20,298 nucleotides of DNA from JAIOTH01 sp964486685 (GCA_964486685.1 CAZAOE010000019.1:1-20298); one strand, 5' to 3'; positions 6,756 to 14,540 are shown, counted from the stretch's first letter. The notes: a model not told the origin generated them from the sequence alone. Numbers and translations: made by a program.

Positions 6756-6976
6756 TTGCAAGGACCTCCAAACTCAGCCCATTTTTTATATACTAAAGCT
6801 ATAATACTATATCCTATGAGACCAATATAACACCATGGGCTTTCTGCTTCCCAAAATGTTATAAAAAAAATTGTAATTATAAAAAGCAAAATTGCTTTAA
6901 TATATCTTTTTTTTATTATGTATTTTTTTGATACAGACAAAGTTGAATAAGTATTTTTTTCTTCTTTATTTTCCAT
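6752..6976 (-). CDS. Small membrane protein, 74 aa
   Basis: A lysine-rich N-terminal tail of about 27 residues is followed by one or two hydrophobic helices (AILLFIITIFFITFW and WCYIGLIGYSIIALVY) and a short charged end. This predicts a small inner-membrane protein. Both ends overlap neighbours: the start shares one base with the preceding stop (TAATG), and the stop overlaps the next start. Its function is unknown. Confidence 0.6.
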   Translation of the reverse strand: MENKEEKNTYSTLSVSKKYIIKKRYIKAILLFIITIFFITFWEAESPWCYIGLIGYSIIALVYKKWAEFGGPCK

Positions 6977-7149
6977 TATTTTTTATATTTAATAATTTTT
7001 TTAATAATATTGATAATATCTTGTTTTTCTAAAATCCCATTTTTGTAATCTAAAAGCCATTTGTTTAAATATCTTTGCCAATTATCACTAACTTTTTTTA
7101 TCCAATTCTTTTCATTCTGATCTGTTTTATTTGGATTAAATCTTGTCAT
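6976..7149 (-). CDS. Small hypothetical protein, 57 aa
   Basis: This short ORF begins MTRFNPNKTDQNEKNWI and is rich in Asn, Lys, Trp and Ile. It looks helical and basic, with no cysteine and no membrane segment. It fills exactly the space between its neighbours. Its ATG overlaps the stop of the zinc-finger gene (ATGA), and its TAA shares a base with the next ATG. This perfect tiling is the main evidence that it is a real gene. I do not recognise it. Confidence 0.6.
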   Translation of the reverse strand: MTRFNPNKTDQNEKNWIKKVSDNWQRYLNKWLLDYKNGILEKQDIINIIKKIIKYKK

Positions 7150-7733
7150 AAGTTTTTAAAATATTTTATTATTGATTCACAAATTTCAGCGAGAGTTTTT
7201 GCTAAATGATCGCTAATTTTAATCTTTTCGTTTAATTCTTTATGTAGATGAATATAATTTCTTAAATCCCGAATAAAATTAATTTTATAATATTGATCTT
7301 TCAAAATAATTTTTTTAGATAATGCTTTATCTATTGCTTTTTCAAATTTTTTAGCACCAGTCATTTCAATTAACATCGCTTCAATAATAGCTCCATATAG
7401 TACAATGCACGGCTTCCAAAGTTTTATTTTTAAACATTTTTTTACTGTGCCATAATCTCTTTGCAACAATTTTTTTACTTCTTTATTTTCAATAAAGTCG
7501 AAAGTTCTGCTTCCAACTTTTTTACGTAAATCTAAATTTTTATCTTGAAATAATTTTTTTTGAATTCTTTTTTGACATTCAATAAAATTAATAGATGATG
7601 TTTTGGCACTCGGATATTTTTTTAAATATTCATTCATAGTTATTCCATGAATTTTTTCTAAATGTCCACCACCCAATTTTTTAAAATATTTGCCACATTC
7701 TAAACATTTTACTTTTTGATTTTTTTTTAACAT
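7146..7733 (-). CDS. ROS/MucR-like zinc finger fused to a HEPN-like domain
   Basis: The first 45 residues resemble ROS/MucR DNA-binding regulators: CLECGK, then GGGHLEKIHG, then MNEYLKKYP. The likely zinc ligands are Cys10, Cys13, His24 and His29. The C-terminal part (about 90-195) looks like a HEPN/DUF4145-type helical bundle, with CIVLYGAIIEAML at 109-121 and IRDLRNYIH at 154-162. The latter contains an R-x6-H arrangement (R155, H162) with R158-N159 inside it. Many HEPN domains with such a motif are ribonucleases in defence or toxin systems; catalysis here is only inferred. The gene starts a run of five closely packed genes ending in sppA. An alternative is a simple regulator with a non-catalytic helical sensor domain. 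Confidence 0.65.
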   Translation of the reverse strand: MLKKNQKVKCLECGKYFKKLGGGHLEKIHGITMNEYLKKYPSAKTSSINFIECQKRIQKKLFQDKNLDLRKKVGSRTFDFIENKEVKKLLQRDYGTVKKCLKIKLWKPCIVLYGAIIEAMLIEMTGAKKFEKAIDKALSKKIILKDQYYKINFIRDLRNYIHLHKELNEKIKISDHLAKTLAEICESIIKYFKNL

Positions 7734-7792
7734 AACTTTATTTTGTTAATTGTTTAAAAAAATTAAATTTATTTCCCTTTTTAAAAAGTCTA

Positions 7793-8689
7793 TCAAAATT
7801 CCTTATTAAAATATTTTTTAATAACCTCACCTATTTTATATATACTATTAGGGATTATAATTCCATGTTCTAACTCTTTAGCACCATTAATCCAAATTGT
7901 TGCTTTGGGATTATTCATGTATTTATAAAATGCCCCCTTAGCGACTAAGAAGCTCAATATCCCTCCTCTAATTTTTTCCAATTTAAGTAGTCTTATTTTT
8001 TCCCTTTTAATAAAATTTGCGTTATTCTCCTTAAACGTAATTTGTTCTCCTCTTAGCTCTTCTATTGCCAACTCATTTAATATAGTTCCAGCTCTCATTA
8101 AATTAGTTTCTTCTGCATCAGTCGAAAATTCAGTTTTATAAATACTTAATAATGTCATAAAAACATTTTTCAGAATCAAATCTAATCCCTTGATAATTAA
8201 ATCTGACCCCTCGCCTTGCTTTCTACTTTTTCTGTATCTTAATCCGATAATAGTATCTAACAGCTTACCCAATCCGAATAGTTTTGGTTTCCGCAAAGCC
8301 CCCTTTATTTCTTGAGCAATGCTTATGCCAATTTTTTCTTGTAGATAGCGATAGAAACATCCGTTATCCGTCAATGTGGTCGCTTCTTGTTTTAGATCTG
8401 AATCGTTTTTTAATTTATTTTCTATGCAGTATAAAACATATGGTGGTATTGAAACAATGAATTGATTAATGGGCGATAGTTTATGGTATGGAATACCTGC
8501 AACCCTGGAACAATATAAAATTTGTGAAAATATACCTTCCTTATCCTTTTGTGGTATTCCCAATATATCTATAACCCGGTTAAAACCTTCCTCATACTCT
8601 AATTCAGCAGATAGAGTAGAATTATAAGCATTTGCCAGATCGTATATAGAATCGTAACAAAAATTTTTTAATTCTTCTGATATTTTCAT
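7793..8689 (-). CDS. Hypothetical protein, 298 aa
   Basis: I do not recognise this protein. It is mostly helical and has no signal peptide and no clear membrane segment, although some helices are quite hydrophobic (INQFIVSIPPYVLYCI). A basic stretch near the middle (LRYRKSRKQGEG) is followed by an imperfect seven-residue duplication, GSDLIIK/GLDLILK, which reflects a 21-bp tandem repeat in the DNA. The C-terminal part ends in a helix IYKIGEVIKKYF. It lies 35 bp from the isomerase gene and 59 bp from the zinc-finger gene, on the same strand. It is the first gene of the island separating the two AMP-pathway genes. Confidence 0.6.
   Translation of the reverse strand: MKISEELKNFCYDSIYDLANAYNSTLSAELEYEEGFNRVIDILGIPQKDKEGIFSQILYCSRVAGIPYHKLSPINQFIVSIPPYVLYCIENKLKNDSDLKQEATTLTDNGCFYRYLQEKIGISIAQEIKGALRKPKLFGLGKLLDTIIGLRYRKSRKQGEGSDLIIKGLDLILKNVFMTLLSIYKTEFSTDAEETNLMRAGTILNELAIEELRGEQITFKENNANFIKREKIRLLKLEKIRGGILSFLVAKGAFYKYMNNPKATIWINGAKELEHGIIIPNSIYKIGEVIKKYFNKEF
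8169..8210 (-). repeat. 21-bp tandem repeat within the 298-aa gene
   Basis: Bases 8190-8210 and 8169-8189 are adjacent 21-bp units with 16 of 21 identities on the minus strand (GGGGTCAGATTTAATT and GGGATTAGATTTGATT cores). They keep the reading frame. From memory, the GGGGTCAGATTTAATT core resembles ends seen near REP-associated transposase genes; I cannot confirm that here. Confidence 0.55.
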
Positions 8690-8724
8690 AGAATTATTTT
8701 TTATATTTAATAATTTTATTTAAT

Positions 8725-9654
8725 TTACTTTTTCTCAATCAACCAAGAATAATATTTTTGTACAGCCCCTTTAACTTCATTAGGCTTTAATATTCCAAAT
8801 TCACAAATAATACCAGTAATAAATTCAGCCGGGACCAGATCAAAAGCAAAATTAATAATATCAAAATGTTTAATATCTCGTTTTTGCCAAATTTCAGAAT
8901 CCTCTCTTATTTCAATATTAACAATATTGTCAGCATCAACTTTAAATAAATTACCAGCAATATATAGAGGCACTTTATTGTATTTACAAGCTAAGCCGAT
9001 TCCATAAGATCCAATTTTATTGATTACAGAACCATCCCAAGAAATAGAGTCACAACCAATAATTACTTTATCCATCATTAGATTTTTTCCTGAATGTTTA
9101 GAAATAAAGAAATCAGCTGCGGAATCAACCAACATAGTGGTATCTATTCCGGCTTGAGTTAATTTTTGAGCAGTAATTCGTCCTTGAAATAAAGGTCTAG
9201 TTTCTGTATTAAAAACTTTTATTTTTTTATTTTTAGAAGCAATTAAAATATTTTCTACTGAAGAAGAATGGCAATGAGTTAAAATTTTATCTTGGGCTTT
9301 GATAATTTCAACCCCATATTTAAAGAGTTTTGCTTGATTATTTTTTAAGGTTTGAATAAATTGAGTAGTATATTTATAGATTAATTTTAAGGCCTGTTCA
9401 GTATTTTGCGGATTTGCTTTTTCTAAATTATAAAACACATATTTAACAGCATTTTGAGCCATTGGTTCAGTGGCTCTAATTAAACTAGCTCTTTGAGCAA
9501 TACTTTTGGTTTTTTTAAGAAATTGATTTAAAAGCAACTTTTCATTTTGTTTAGCTGTTAATTTTAAAATTTCTAAAGTAGCTAAGCAAACATTTGTAGC
9601 TCCTTGGATCTTAATGTTTTTAATGTCGAGGATCAATTGTTTTATTTTATTCAT
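8725..9654 (-). CDS. Ribose-1,5-bisphosphate isomerase (eIF2B-alpha-like)
   Basis: This enzyme converts ribose-1,5-bisphosphate to ribulose-1,5-bisphosphate, the substrate of RuBisCO, in the AMP pathway. The 309-residue protein has the eIF2B/aIF2B fold: a helical N-terminal half (to about 120) and a Rossmann-like C-terminal half. The likely catalytic Cys128 (THCHSSSVENIL) and Asp202 (IIGCDSISWDG) sit where Cys133 and Asp202 do in the Thermococcus kodakarensis enzyme. ETRPLFQGR (151-159) and NKIGSYGIGLACK (212 onward) are also family hallmarks. A methylthioribose-1-phosphate isomerase is the main alternative, but the short length and the nearby RuBisCO favour this call. No AMP phosphorylase is seen. 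It follows the VirD4-like gene across a 139-bp repeat-filled spacer. Confidence 0.88.
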   Translation of the reverse strand: MNKIKQLILDIKNIKIQGATNVCLATLEILKLTAKQNEKLLLNQFLKKTKSIAQRASLIRATEPMAQNAVKYVFYNLEKANPQNTEQALKLIYKYTTQFIQTLKNNQAKLFKYGVEIIKAQDKILTHCHSSSVENILIASKNKKIKVFNTETRPLFQGRITAQKLTQAGIDTTMLVDSAADFFISKHSGKNLMMDKVIIGCDSISWDGSVINKIGSYGIGLACKYNKVPLYIAGNLFKVDADNIVNIEIREDSEIWQKRDIKHFDIINFAFDLVPAEFITGIICEFGILKPNEVKGAVQKYYSWLIEKK

Positions 9655-9662
9655 ATAGTTTT

Positions 9663-9792
9663 GCTAATATACGAATGATACTAATTATACTAATTTTAAA
9701 GTTGTTATTATATTGATTATTCATTTCAGACATAATTAGTACTATTGGTATAATCCTATTCGTATTATTAGTATCATTAGTATATTGGTATG
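9663..9792. repeat. Dispersed TACTAAT/ACGAAT repeat block, palindromic
   Basis: The spacer is built from short units: ATACGAAT, ATACTAAT and their reverse complements ATTCGTAT and ATTAGTAT, plus ATTGGTAT. The left arm (9663-9695) is roughly the inverse of the right arm (9735-9792). Near-identical blocks lie at 11484-11526 and 20060-20128. It could form a long, weak hairpin. No gene is present. Confidence 0.8.
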
Positions 9793-9793
9793 T

Positions 9794-11410
9794 TTATCTC
9801 TCTTTATGCAACGGCTCATAATCTTCATCATCATTTTCATTTTTGTCTACAGAATTATTTTCTTCTCCCTTAAAAGCGTCTTCTAGGGTCATTTTTTTAG
9901 TTTCTCTTTCTGATTCTTTATCTTTTTTAATCTTAGTAAAACAGTCATTACAATAAACTGGCCGAATACCATCGGGTTCAAAAGGAACTGATATTTCCTT
10001 ACCACATTCATCACATTTTGTTTTTGTTAAGCCATCATCTGATTTAAAGTTTTTTGTGGGTTTTTCTGTTTTTTGGGGTCGGGAATCGTTTCTTTTTTCA
10101 GAACCCTTTTCTTGAATAATAATATCATCTTCTAAATTTCCGCTCCATTTTAATATTTTTTGTTCCACAATTTTTCTTTGAGTTGTATATCTTTCTCTAG
10201 AAACTCGGATTACTTTTTCCATGATTTCTGCTCCATCTTCTGGCATGGGTACAGGGGGCAAAGTTAAGGACTGAAAAGGATTAGAAGAAATGCCATCAAT
10301 CATTAATTTAATATATATTTTATATTTAGCTAAATTGACCAAATCTTCCTGGGTGATATAGGGCAAAAATTCTTTTTCTAAAAACTCAGCGTCTCCAGCT
10401 CCAACTCTAAAAACTATTATGGTACCCACATTTCCAAAAATAGCCGCAGCCACGCTTTCTTCTAATTGTTCTATGTATTGATGAGCTACCACTAAATTTA
10501 ATCTATATTTGCGGGCTTCAGATAAAATATTAGCAAATGATTCTGTGGCAAAATTTTGAAATTCATCTACATATAAACAAAAGTCCTTTCTTTCTTCTTC
10601 GGGAATATCTACTCTGCTCATAATAGCTAATTGGATTTTGGTAATAATCATTGCTCCCAATAAAGCAGAATTATCTTCACCAATTCTGCCCTTAGAAAGA
10701 TTCATTAATAATATTTTTTGATTATCAATAATATCTCTAATATTAATAGTTGATTTGACTTGGCCAACTATATTTCTAGTTAAAGGTGTAGATAAAAACC
10801 TGCCGACCTTATTTTGAATTGGGGCAATAACTTCCGCTTGAAATTTTTGCGGATATTTTTCATATTCATCTATCCAAAACGACTTAACTACTGGGTCGCT
10901 GATTTGCCGAACAACTTTATTTCTATATTCTTTATTAACTAACATGCGCATAATACCCAATAAAGTTGAGTCAGGATATTCCAATAAAGCCATGATAGCA
11001 TTATTTAAGACATATTCTAATCTAGGCCCCCAAGAGTCAGCCCAGATTTTTTTAAATATACCCAAGAGACCAGAAGAAATTAAATGTCTTTTGGTGACAT
11101 CAACATTTTCTAAAACATTAAAAGCAATCGGGTGTTCATAATCAGAAGGATTAAAATAAACCACATCATTAATTCTATTGGCGGGTATAAAATTGAGAAT
11201 TTTTTCTACTAAATCACCATGGGGATCAGCTAAGGCCACTCCGTGTCCATTTTGAATATCTTGAATAACCATGTTTTCTATTAAACATGATTTGCCCATG
11301 CCGGTTTTTCCAATAATATAAACATGGCGCCTTCGGTCATCTTGTTTGATGCCGAATTTTTTATATTCTCCTCGATAATCAGTTTTGGCTAATAAAGTAA
11401 TGTCATTCAT
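9794..11410 (-). CDS. VirD4/TraG-like ATPase with C-terminal zinc ribbon
   Basis: The protein is a cytoplasmic P-loop ATPase of the type IV coupling-protein/TraG class. Walker A GKTGMGKS is at residues 34-41, ADPHGDL at 61-67 and Walker B LYVDEFQNF at 279-287 (D282, E283). The late VVAHQY segment fits the TraM-recognition region. After residue 410 it becomes charged and low in complexity, then carries a four-cysteine zinc ribbon (C466, C469, C487, C490) and an acidic tail. There are no N-terminal membrane helices. The gene just upstream encodes a membrane protein and probably supplies the anchor. No other type IV secretion or conjugation genes are in the window, so its substrate (DNA, pilin or protein) is unknown. 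TACTAAT repeats flank it on both sides. Confidence 0.88.
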   Translation of the reverse strand: MNDITLLAKTDYRGEYKKFGIKQDDRRRHVYIIGKTGMGKSCLIENMVIQDIQNGHGVALADPHGDLVEKILNFIPANRINDVVYFNPSDYEHPIAFNVLENVDVTKRHLISSGLLGIFKKIWADSWGPRLEYVLNNAIMALLEYPDSTLLGIMRMLVNKEYRNKVVRQISDPVVKSFWIDEYEKYPQKFQAEVIAPIQNKVGRFLSTPLTRNIVGQVKSTINIRDIIDNQKILLMNLSKGRIGEDNSALLGAMIITKIQLAIMSRVDIPEEERKDFCLYVDEFQNFATESFANILSEARKYRLNLVVAHQYIEQLEESVAAAIFGNVGTIIVFRVGAGDAEFLEKEFLPYITQEDLVNLAKYKIYIKLMIDGISSNPFQSLTLPPVPMPEDGAEIMEKVIRVSRERYTTQRKIVEQKILKWSGNLEDDIIIQEKGSEKRNDSRPQKTEKPTKNFKSDDGLTKTKCDECGKEISVPFEPDGIRPVYCNDCFTKIKKDKESERETKKMTLEDAFKGEENNSVDKNENDDEDYEPLHKER

Positions 11411-11483
11411 ATTAATAAGGTTTATGTATTTAAATTAAGTTTTTAGATATTAATTTAGTTAAGATGGCTAAGAATAACGTTTG

Positions 11484-11526
11484 TAATTAGTATATTGGCA
11501 TCATTAAATTAGTATCATTAGTATAT
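11484..11526. repeat. Dispersed TACTAAT repeat block
   Basis: This holds several ATTAGTAT units plus TATTGGCATCATT. The 20 bp at 11507-11526 (ATTAGTATCATTAGTATATT) recur exactly at 9769-9788. It fills the gap between the membrane protein gene and the VirD4-like gene. Confidence 0.75.
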
Positions 11527-13071
11527 TTATTCTACAAAAGGTAAATTAGGCGGTGGTTTTAAATTTCCTTTTTTATCTTTCTGTTTTGAGATGGGTAAAT
11601 TAGGCGGTGGTTTTTTATCTGTTTCTAACTCTTCTTTTTCAAATTCTTTTTCAAATTCTTTTTTTTGGTTTTTGTCTTTGGCAAATTTAGATTCAAATTG
11701 TTTATTATCTATATTTAAATCAATAATTTCTTTTTCGGTTAATTTTTTTGCTATTTCTTGGTCCTGAATAAATTCAGATTTTAAATCTATTTCCAAAGGA
11801 AGACCAGTAGGAGGTTCAACTGTTTTGGTTTCCGCTTTTTTGATTAATGGGGCCCGAACATATATTTGTGGGAAATGATAGATGCTGGCCATTTCCTCAG
11901 AGCAAAGAGTGATAAATTTTTTTTCAAAAAAATTACGCTCTGTGTATCTTCTCAAAAATCTTTTTACTAAATATCTCCGTCTTGTTTTTATAAAAAAATA
12001 ATTGGCCCTGGTCTTTTCTGCTTTGAGGGCATTTAAATCATTAAATTGTTTAAAAGAGCCCAGTAGGCCATAGATTCCTTTTGATACATCAAATTTTTCC
12101 GAAGGGCAGATATAGCATGATTTTATTCTGACTTCGAAATTTAATTTTCCGATTTTATTTTCAATAGCTCCGACAGTAGTTCTTTCACCGGGAGTAAGCA
12201 TTTTCATCATTGGACCCATTTCTGGGTTTTCTTCTATATCACCCCAGAGCTGATAAACTCCCTCACTAACGCTGTTTATTCCTTTTAGAAAACCATTAAT
12301 CATTTTATCAGAAAGGCCATCTTTAGAATTGGGGGTTTGACCCATCATTTCCGCTATTCTTTTTTTGCCATATTTTTCTATATCATCATTGTCTATGGGT
12401 TGGGCCATAATCATAATGCCAATAAATTCTCCGGGGCCGGCTTTACACATTATTTCCAATAAAGAGGCCAAAGGATCAACATAGATTTGACTTAAGGCGT
12501 GTTCAAAATTTGGATAAGTTTTTAAGGGCAAATAATGTGGTTTGGTAAAATAGTATTCCATACCCCAACCACTATATTTAGAATTTTTGCTATTAGCATC
12601 CAGGGGGATTAAACTCATATAATCCTCAACTTCAGTAATATCTGCATCTGGATAATGAGCATAAACGGCAGATTTTACCACTTCTTTAAATCGAAAAGGA
12701 GTGCGAATTAAAAATTGGATATAGCCCTCAATACTGACTATTTCAAAACTAAACCACAATTGTAGGTGGCCCTTAATGTATTTATCCCACATTGTTCTTC
12801 CGTGTTTTATACCATGCAAAGTATTAAAAAGTTCTTCTACGGCTTTGATGGTTTGCTCATTATCTTTAGGAACATCTATAGCTAAAAGAGTAAATTTAGC
12901 TTTTTTGACATATTGTCTTCTTTGATAATATAAATAAACAAAATAAAAACCCCATATCAAGGATATGAGTAAAACAACCCAACCGCCATTCATAAAAAGG
13001 TTAGCTATATTAACAAAAGGATTTGGTCCTAGGCCATTTGTTATGCTACTAAGGTCTATTATTATTTCCAT
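11527..13071 (-). CDS. Conserved membrane protein paired with VirD4-like ATPase
   Basis: This is a 514-residue protein with one clear membrane helix near residues 30-50 (GGWVVLLISLIWGFYFVYLYY), a basic RRQYVKK stop-transfer, and a large cytoplasmic domain. Segments such as SLEXMCK-like LLEIMCKAGPGEFIGIMI (about 208-225) and IRTPFRFKEVVKSAVYAHYP (about 122-141) resemble a protein I have seen next to VirD4-like ATPases in CPR genomes, of unknown function. The C-terminus is charged (FEKEFEKEE) and carries two copies of KPPPNLP, encoded by near-identical 18-bp stretches at 11541-11558 and 11596-11613. It lies upstream of the ATPase in the same direction and probably tethers it to the membrane (inference). 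A strong promoter lies upstream, with a MITE-like element between it and the ATG. Confidence 0.8.
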   Translation of the reverse strand: MEIIIDLSSITNGLGPNPFVNIANLFMNGGWVVLLISLIWGFYFVYLYYQRRQYVKKAKFTLLAIDVPKDNEQTIKAVEELFNTLHGIKHGRTMWDKYIKGHLQLWFSFEIVSIEGYIQFLIRTPFRFKEVVKSAVYAHYPDADITEVEDYMSLIPLDANSKNSKYSGWGMEYYFTKPHYLPLKTYPNFEHALSQIYVDPLASLLEIMCKAGPGEFIGIMIMAQPIDNDDIEKYGKKRIAEMMGQTPNSKDGLSDKMINGFLKGINSVSEGVYQLWGDIEENPEMGPMMKMLTPGERTTVGAIENKIGKLNFEVRIKSCYICPSEKFDVSKGIYGLLGSFKQFNDLNALKAEKTRANYFFIKTRRRYLVKRFLRRYTERNFFEKKFITLCSEEMASIYHFPQIYVRAPLIKKAETKTVEPPTGLPLEIDLKSEFIQDQEIAKKLTEKEIIDLNIDNKQFESKFAKDKNQKKEFEKEFEKEELETDKKPPPNLPISKQKDKKGNLKPPPNLPFVE

Positions 13072-13082
13072 TTTTTGTTTTT

Positions 13083-13180
13083 ATCCCTACACCTAATTTA
13101 ATAAGCACAGGATTTTTTATTATTTATCCTCATAATTAAAATAGGAAATGAATTTTTTTGATTAAATTGGATATGGGGAT
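13083..13180. repeat. MITE-like element with terminal inverted repeats, copy 2
   Basis: This is a 98-bp non-coding element. The left end ATCCCTACACCTAATTTAAT (13083-13102) and right end 13161-13180 form 20-bp inverted arms with 16 of 20 pairs; the four exceptions are all G-U compatible in RNA. The left terminus matches that of the 3419-3567 element (ATCCC, then ACACCTAATT). It starts 11 bp from the membrane-protein ATG, so it lies in that gene's leader. Confidence 0.65.
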
Positions 13181-13223
13181 ATATTTGTGTAAAGCAAAAT
13201 AACACTATTTTTGTTTGAGAAAA

Positions 13224-13279
13224 AATTAATAGCGTTAGAAAACACTATTAATTATATCACACTATTATTCAATTTTAAA
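13224..13279 (-). promoter_or_regulatory. Strong promoter overlapped by a palindrome
   Basis: The extended -10 is TGA plus TATAAT (13251-13256). A TTTAAA -35 lies 17 bp upstream (13274-13279). An 11-bp inverted repeat with one G-U pair, AATTAATAGTG/CGCTATTAATT (13243-13253 and 13224-13234), overlaps the -10 and the expected start site near 13243. It may be an operator or a 5' mRNA hairpin. Three ACACTATT units lie close by (about 13202, 13242 and 13259). It should drive the membrane protein and VirD4-like genes. Confidence 0.6.
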
Positions 13280-13290
13280 TTTTAAATTAT

Positions 13291-13333
13291 CCCGCCTGCC
13301 ATCGCCTAACGGCGAAGCCAATGGCGGGCAGGC
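13291..13333. repeat. GC-rich palindromic repeat (intergenic)
   Basis: This is a compact GC-rich hairpin in AT-rich surroundings. GCCTGCC (13294-13300) pairs with GGCAGGC (13327-13333), CCAT pairs with ATGG, and an inner CGCC/GGCG pair forms a second stem. From memory, elements of this sequence type are dispersed in many Parcubacteria genomes. It lies 40 bp past the sigma-region-4 gene and may help end that transcript, although the minus strand shows no long T-run after it. Confidence 0.7.
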
Positions 13334-13373
13334 AATTTTTAAATATTGAATACTTTTTATAATAATCGTGTAT

Positions 13374-14501
13374 TTACTTTACCAAATAATATTTTCCTGA
13401 TTTATCTTTTTGAATATTTTTATTATTGACAATAGCTAAATTAATAGTGGTATCTTTAACAATTTTTCTTTTAGAAACTTCCGTAATTAATTCTTTTTTA
13501 GATATAGGTCCTTTTTGTTTGAGAACCCTTTCCACTACATCAGAGACCTTGCCAGACTCATAGCCCCAATTTTTTAAAGCATAGATTCCTCGGCCAACTA
13601 AAATATAATCATCATCTAAAATTAATTCATTATGAATAGTAGCTGGATGAGCAACTTTTTTATCAAAATTCATTTTATTAATTTCTTCGGCAATTTTTTT
13701 AAAATGTAAGGGTTTTTCCAAATTTTTCATAATTAATTTAATCTTATGGCTCATTCTTTTAGGGGTAATGCTTTTCCAATTTACCAACCCTAATTCACCT
13801 AAAGGATTTTTTTTAATTTTTTTACTCATTATTAAATAGTTTAAAAGAATGTCTTCATTGATTTTGTCATTAACAAAATTGATTTCCGGTTCTTTTTCAT
13901 AGGCCTGCCATAATTTATTTTCTAGTACTGGTTCTTTGGTTTTTTCAAAGATTTGGACAATTTTATTAATGGCATCATAAAATTTATCCCAATTATGATC
14001 TTTTTTACGATAAGCGGTTGTAAATTCTTCATTACCCTTTTTTATATCATAATAGCTATCCAATAATTTAGTAATTAAAAATTTGGTGATATAATAATTT
14101 TTTAAATCTTCTGTTTCCGGATTTAATATTTTATTGATGACTGTTTTTTCACCTAAAATGCCCAAGTATTCATCTAATAAATCATTAGCCGTAGTTTTTA
14201 ATTCTTCTATTTGGTCTAATTTTTCAGAAATTGATTTGGCTTTTTTAATAGCGATATTTTCTATTTGTCTGACTCTTTCTCTGGTAATGCCATATTTTTG
14301 GCCGATTTTTTCTAAAGTAGCTTTTTTATCACCATCCAAAGAATAGCGCTTGGTTAGCACTTCTTTTTCTCTTTCATTGAGATTTTTTAATATTTCTGAT
14401 ATTACTTTTTTAGGATCAAAACCATTTTTTGCTTTTTCAGTAGCAATGACTTTGTCTAAAATAGAATCTTCAGAGTTTTGATTATTTGATTTTTTAGCCA
14501 T
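13374..14501 (-). CDS. Sigma-70 region 4 protein fused to HARE-HTH domain
   Basis: This 375-residue transcription protein is of mixed design. Residues 40-90 match sigma-70 region 4 (LNEREKEVLTKRY, then GITRERVRQIENIAIKKAK), the part that reads the -35 element. Sigma region 2, needed for -10 melting, is absent. The middle (about 95-250) is helical and unassigned. Residues about 255-320 match a HARE-HTH winged helix (PLHFKKIAEEIN, then ILVGRGIYALKNWGY), as in the RNA polymerase delta subunit and restriction enzymes. A third winged-helix-like segment may end the protein (GPISKKELITEVSKRK). It is therefore more likely an RNA-polymerase-associated regulator than a true sigma factor. It has its own strong promoter. 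Confidence 0.82.
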   Translation of the reverse strand: MAKKSNNQNSEDSILDKVIATEKAKNGFDPKKVISEILKNLNEREKEVLTKRYSLDGDKKATLEKIGQKYGITRERVRQIENIAIKKAKSISEKLDQIEELKTTANDLLDEYLGILGEKTVINKILNPETEDLKNYYITKFLITKLLDSYYDIKKGNEEFTTAYRKKDHNWDKFYDAINKIVQIFEKTKEPVLENKLWQAYEKEPEINFVNDKINEDILLNYLIMSKKIKKNPLGELGLVNWKSITPKRMSHKIKLIMKNLEKPLHFKKIAEEINKMNFDKKVAHPATIHNELILDDDYILVGRGIYALKNWGYESGKVSDVVERVLKQKGPISKKELITEVSKRKIVKDTTINLAIVNNKNIQKDKSGKYYLVK

Positions 14502-14540
14502 AAAATTGTATAAAATTGTTTAATTTAAATAATTTACTAA

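Noticed and set aside
6756..6761. TTG start for the 172-aa protein
   Set aside because: The ATG two codons later overlaps the previous stop as ATGA and sits 8 nt from GGAGGT.
9663..9792. CRISPR-like array in the TACTAAT block
   Set aside because: The units are too short, irregular and inverted, with no constant spacers and no cas genes.
13291..13333. Intrinsic terminator for the sigma-region-4 gene
   Set aside because: The hairpin is strong, but the minus strand lacks a following T-run, so it is listed as a repeat only.
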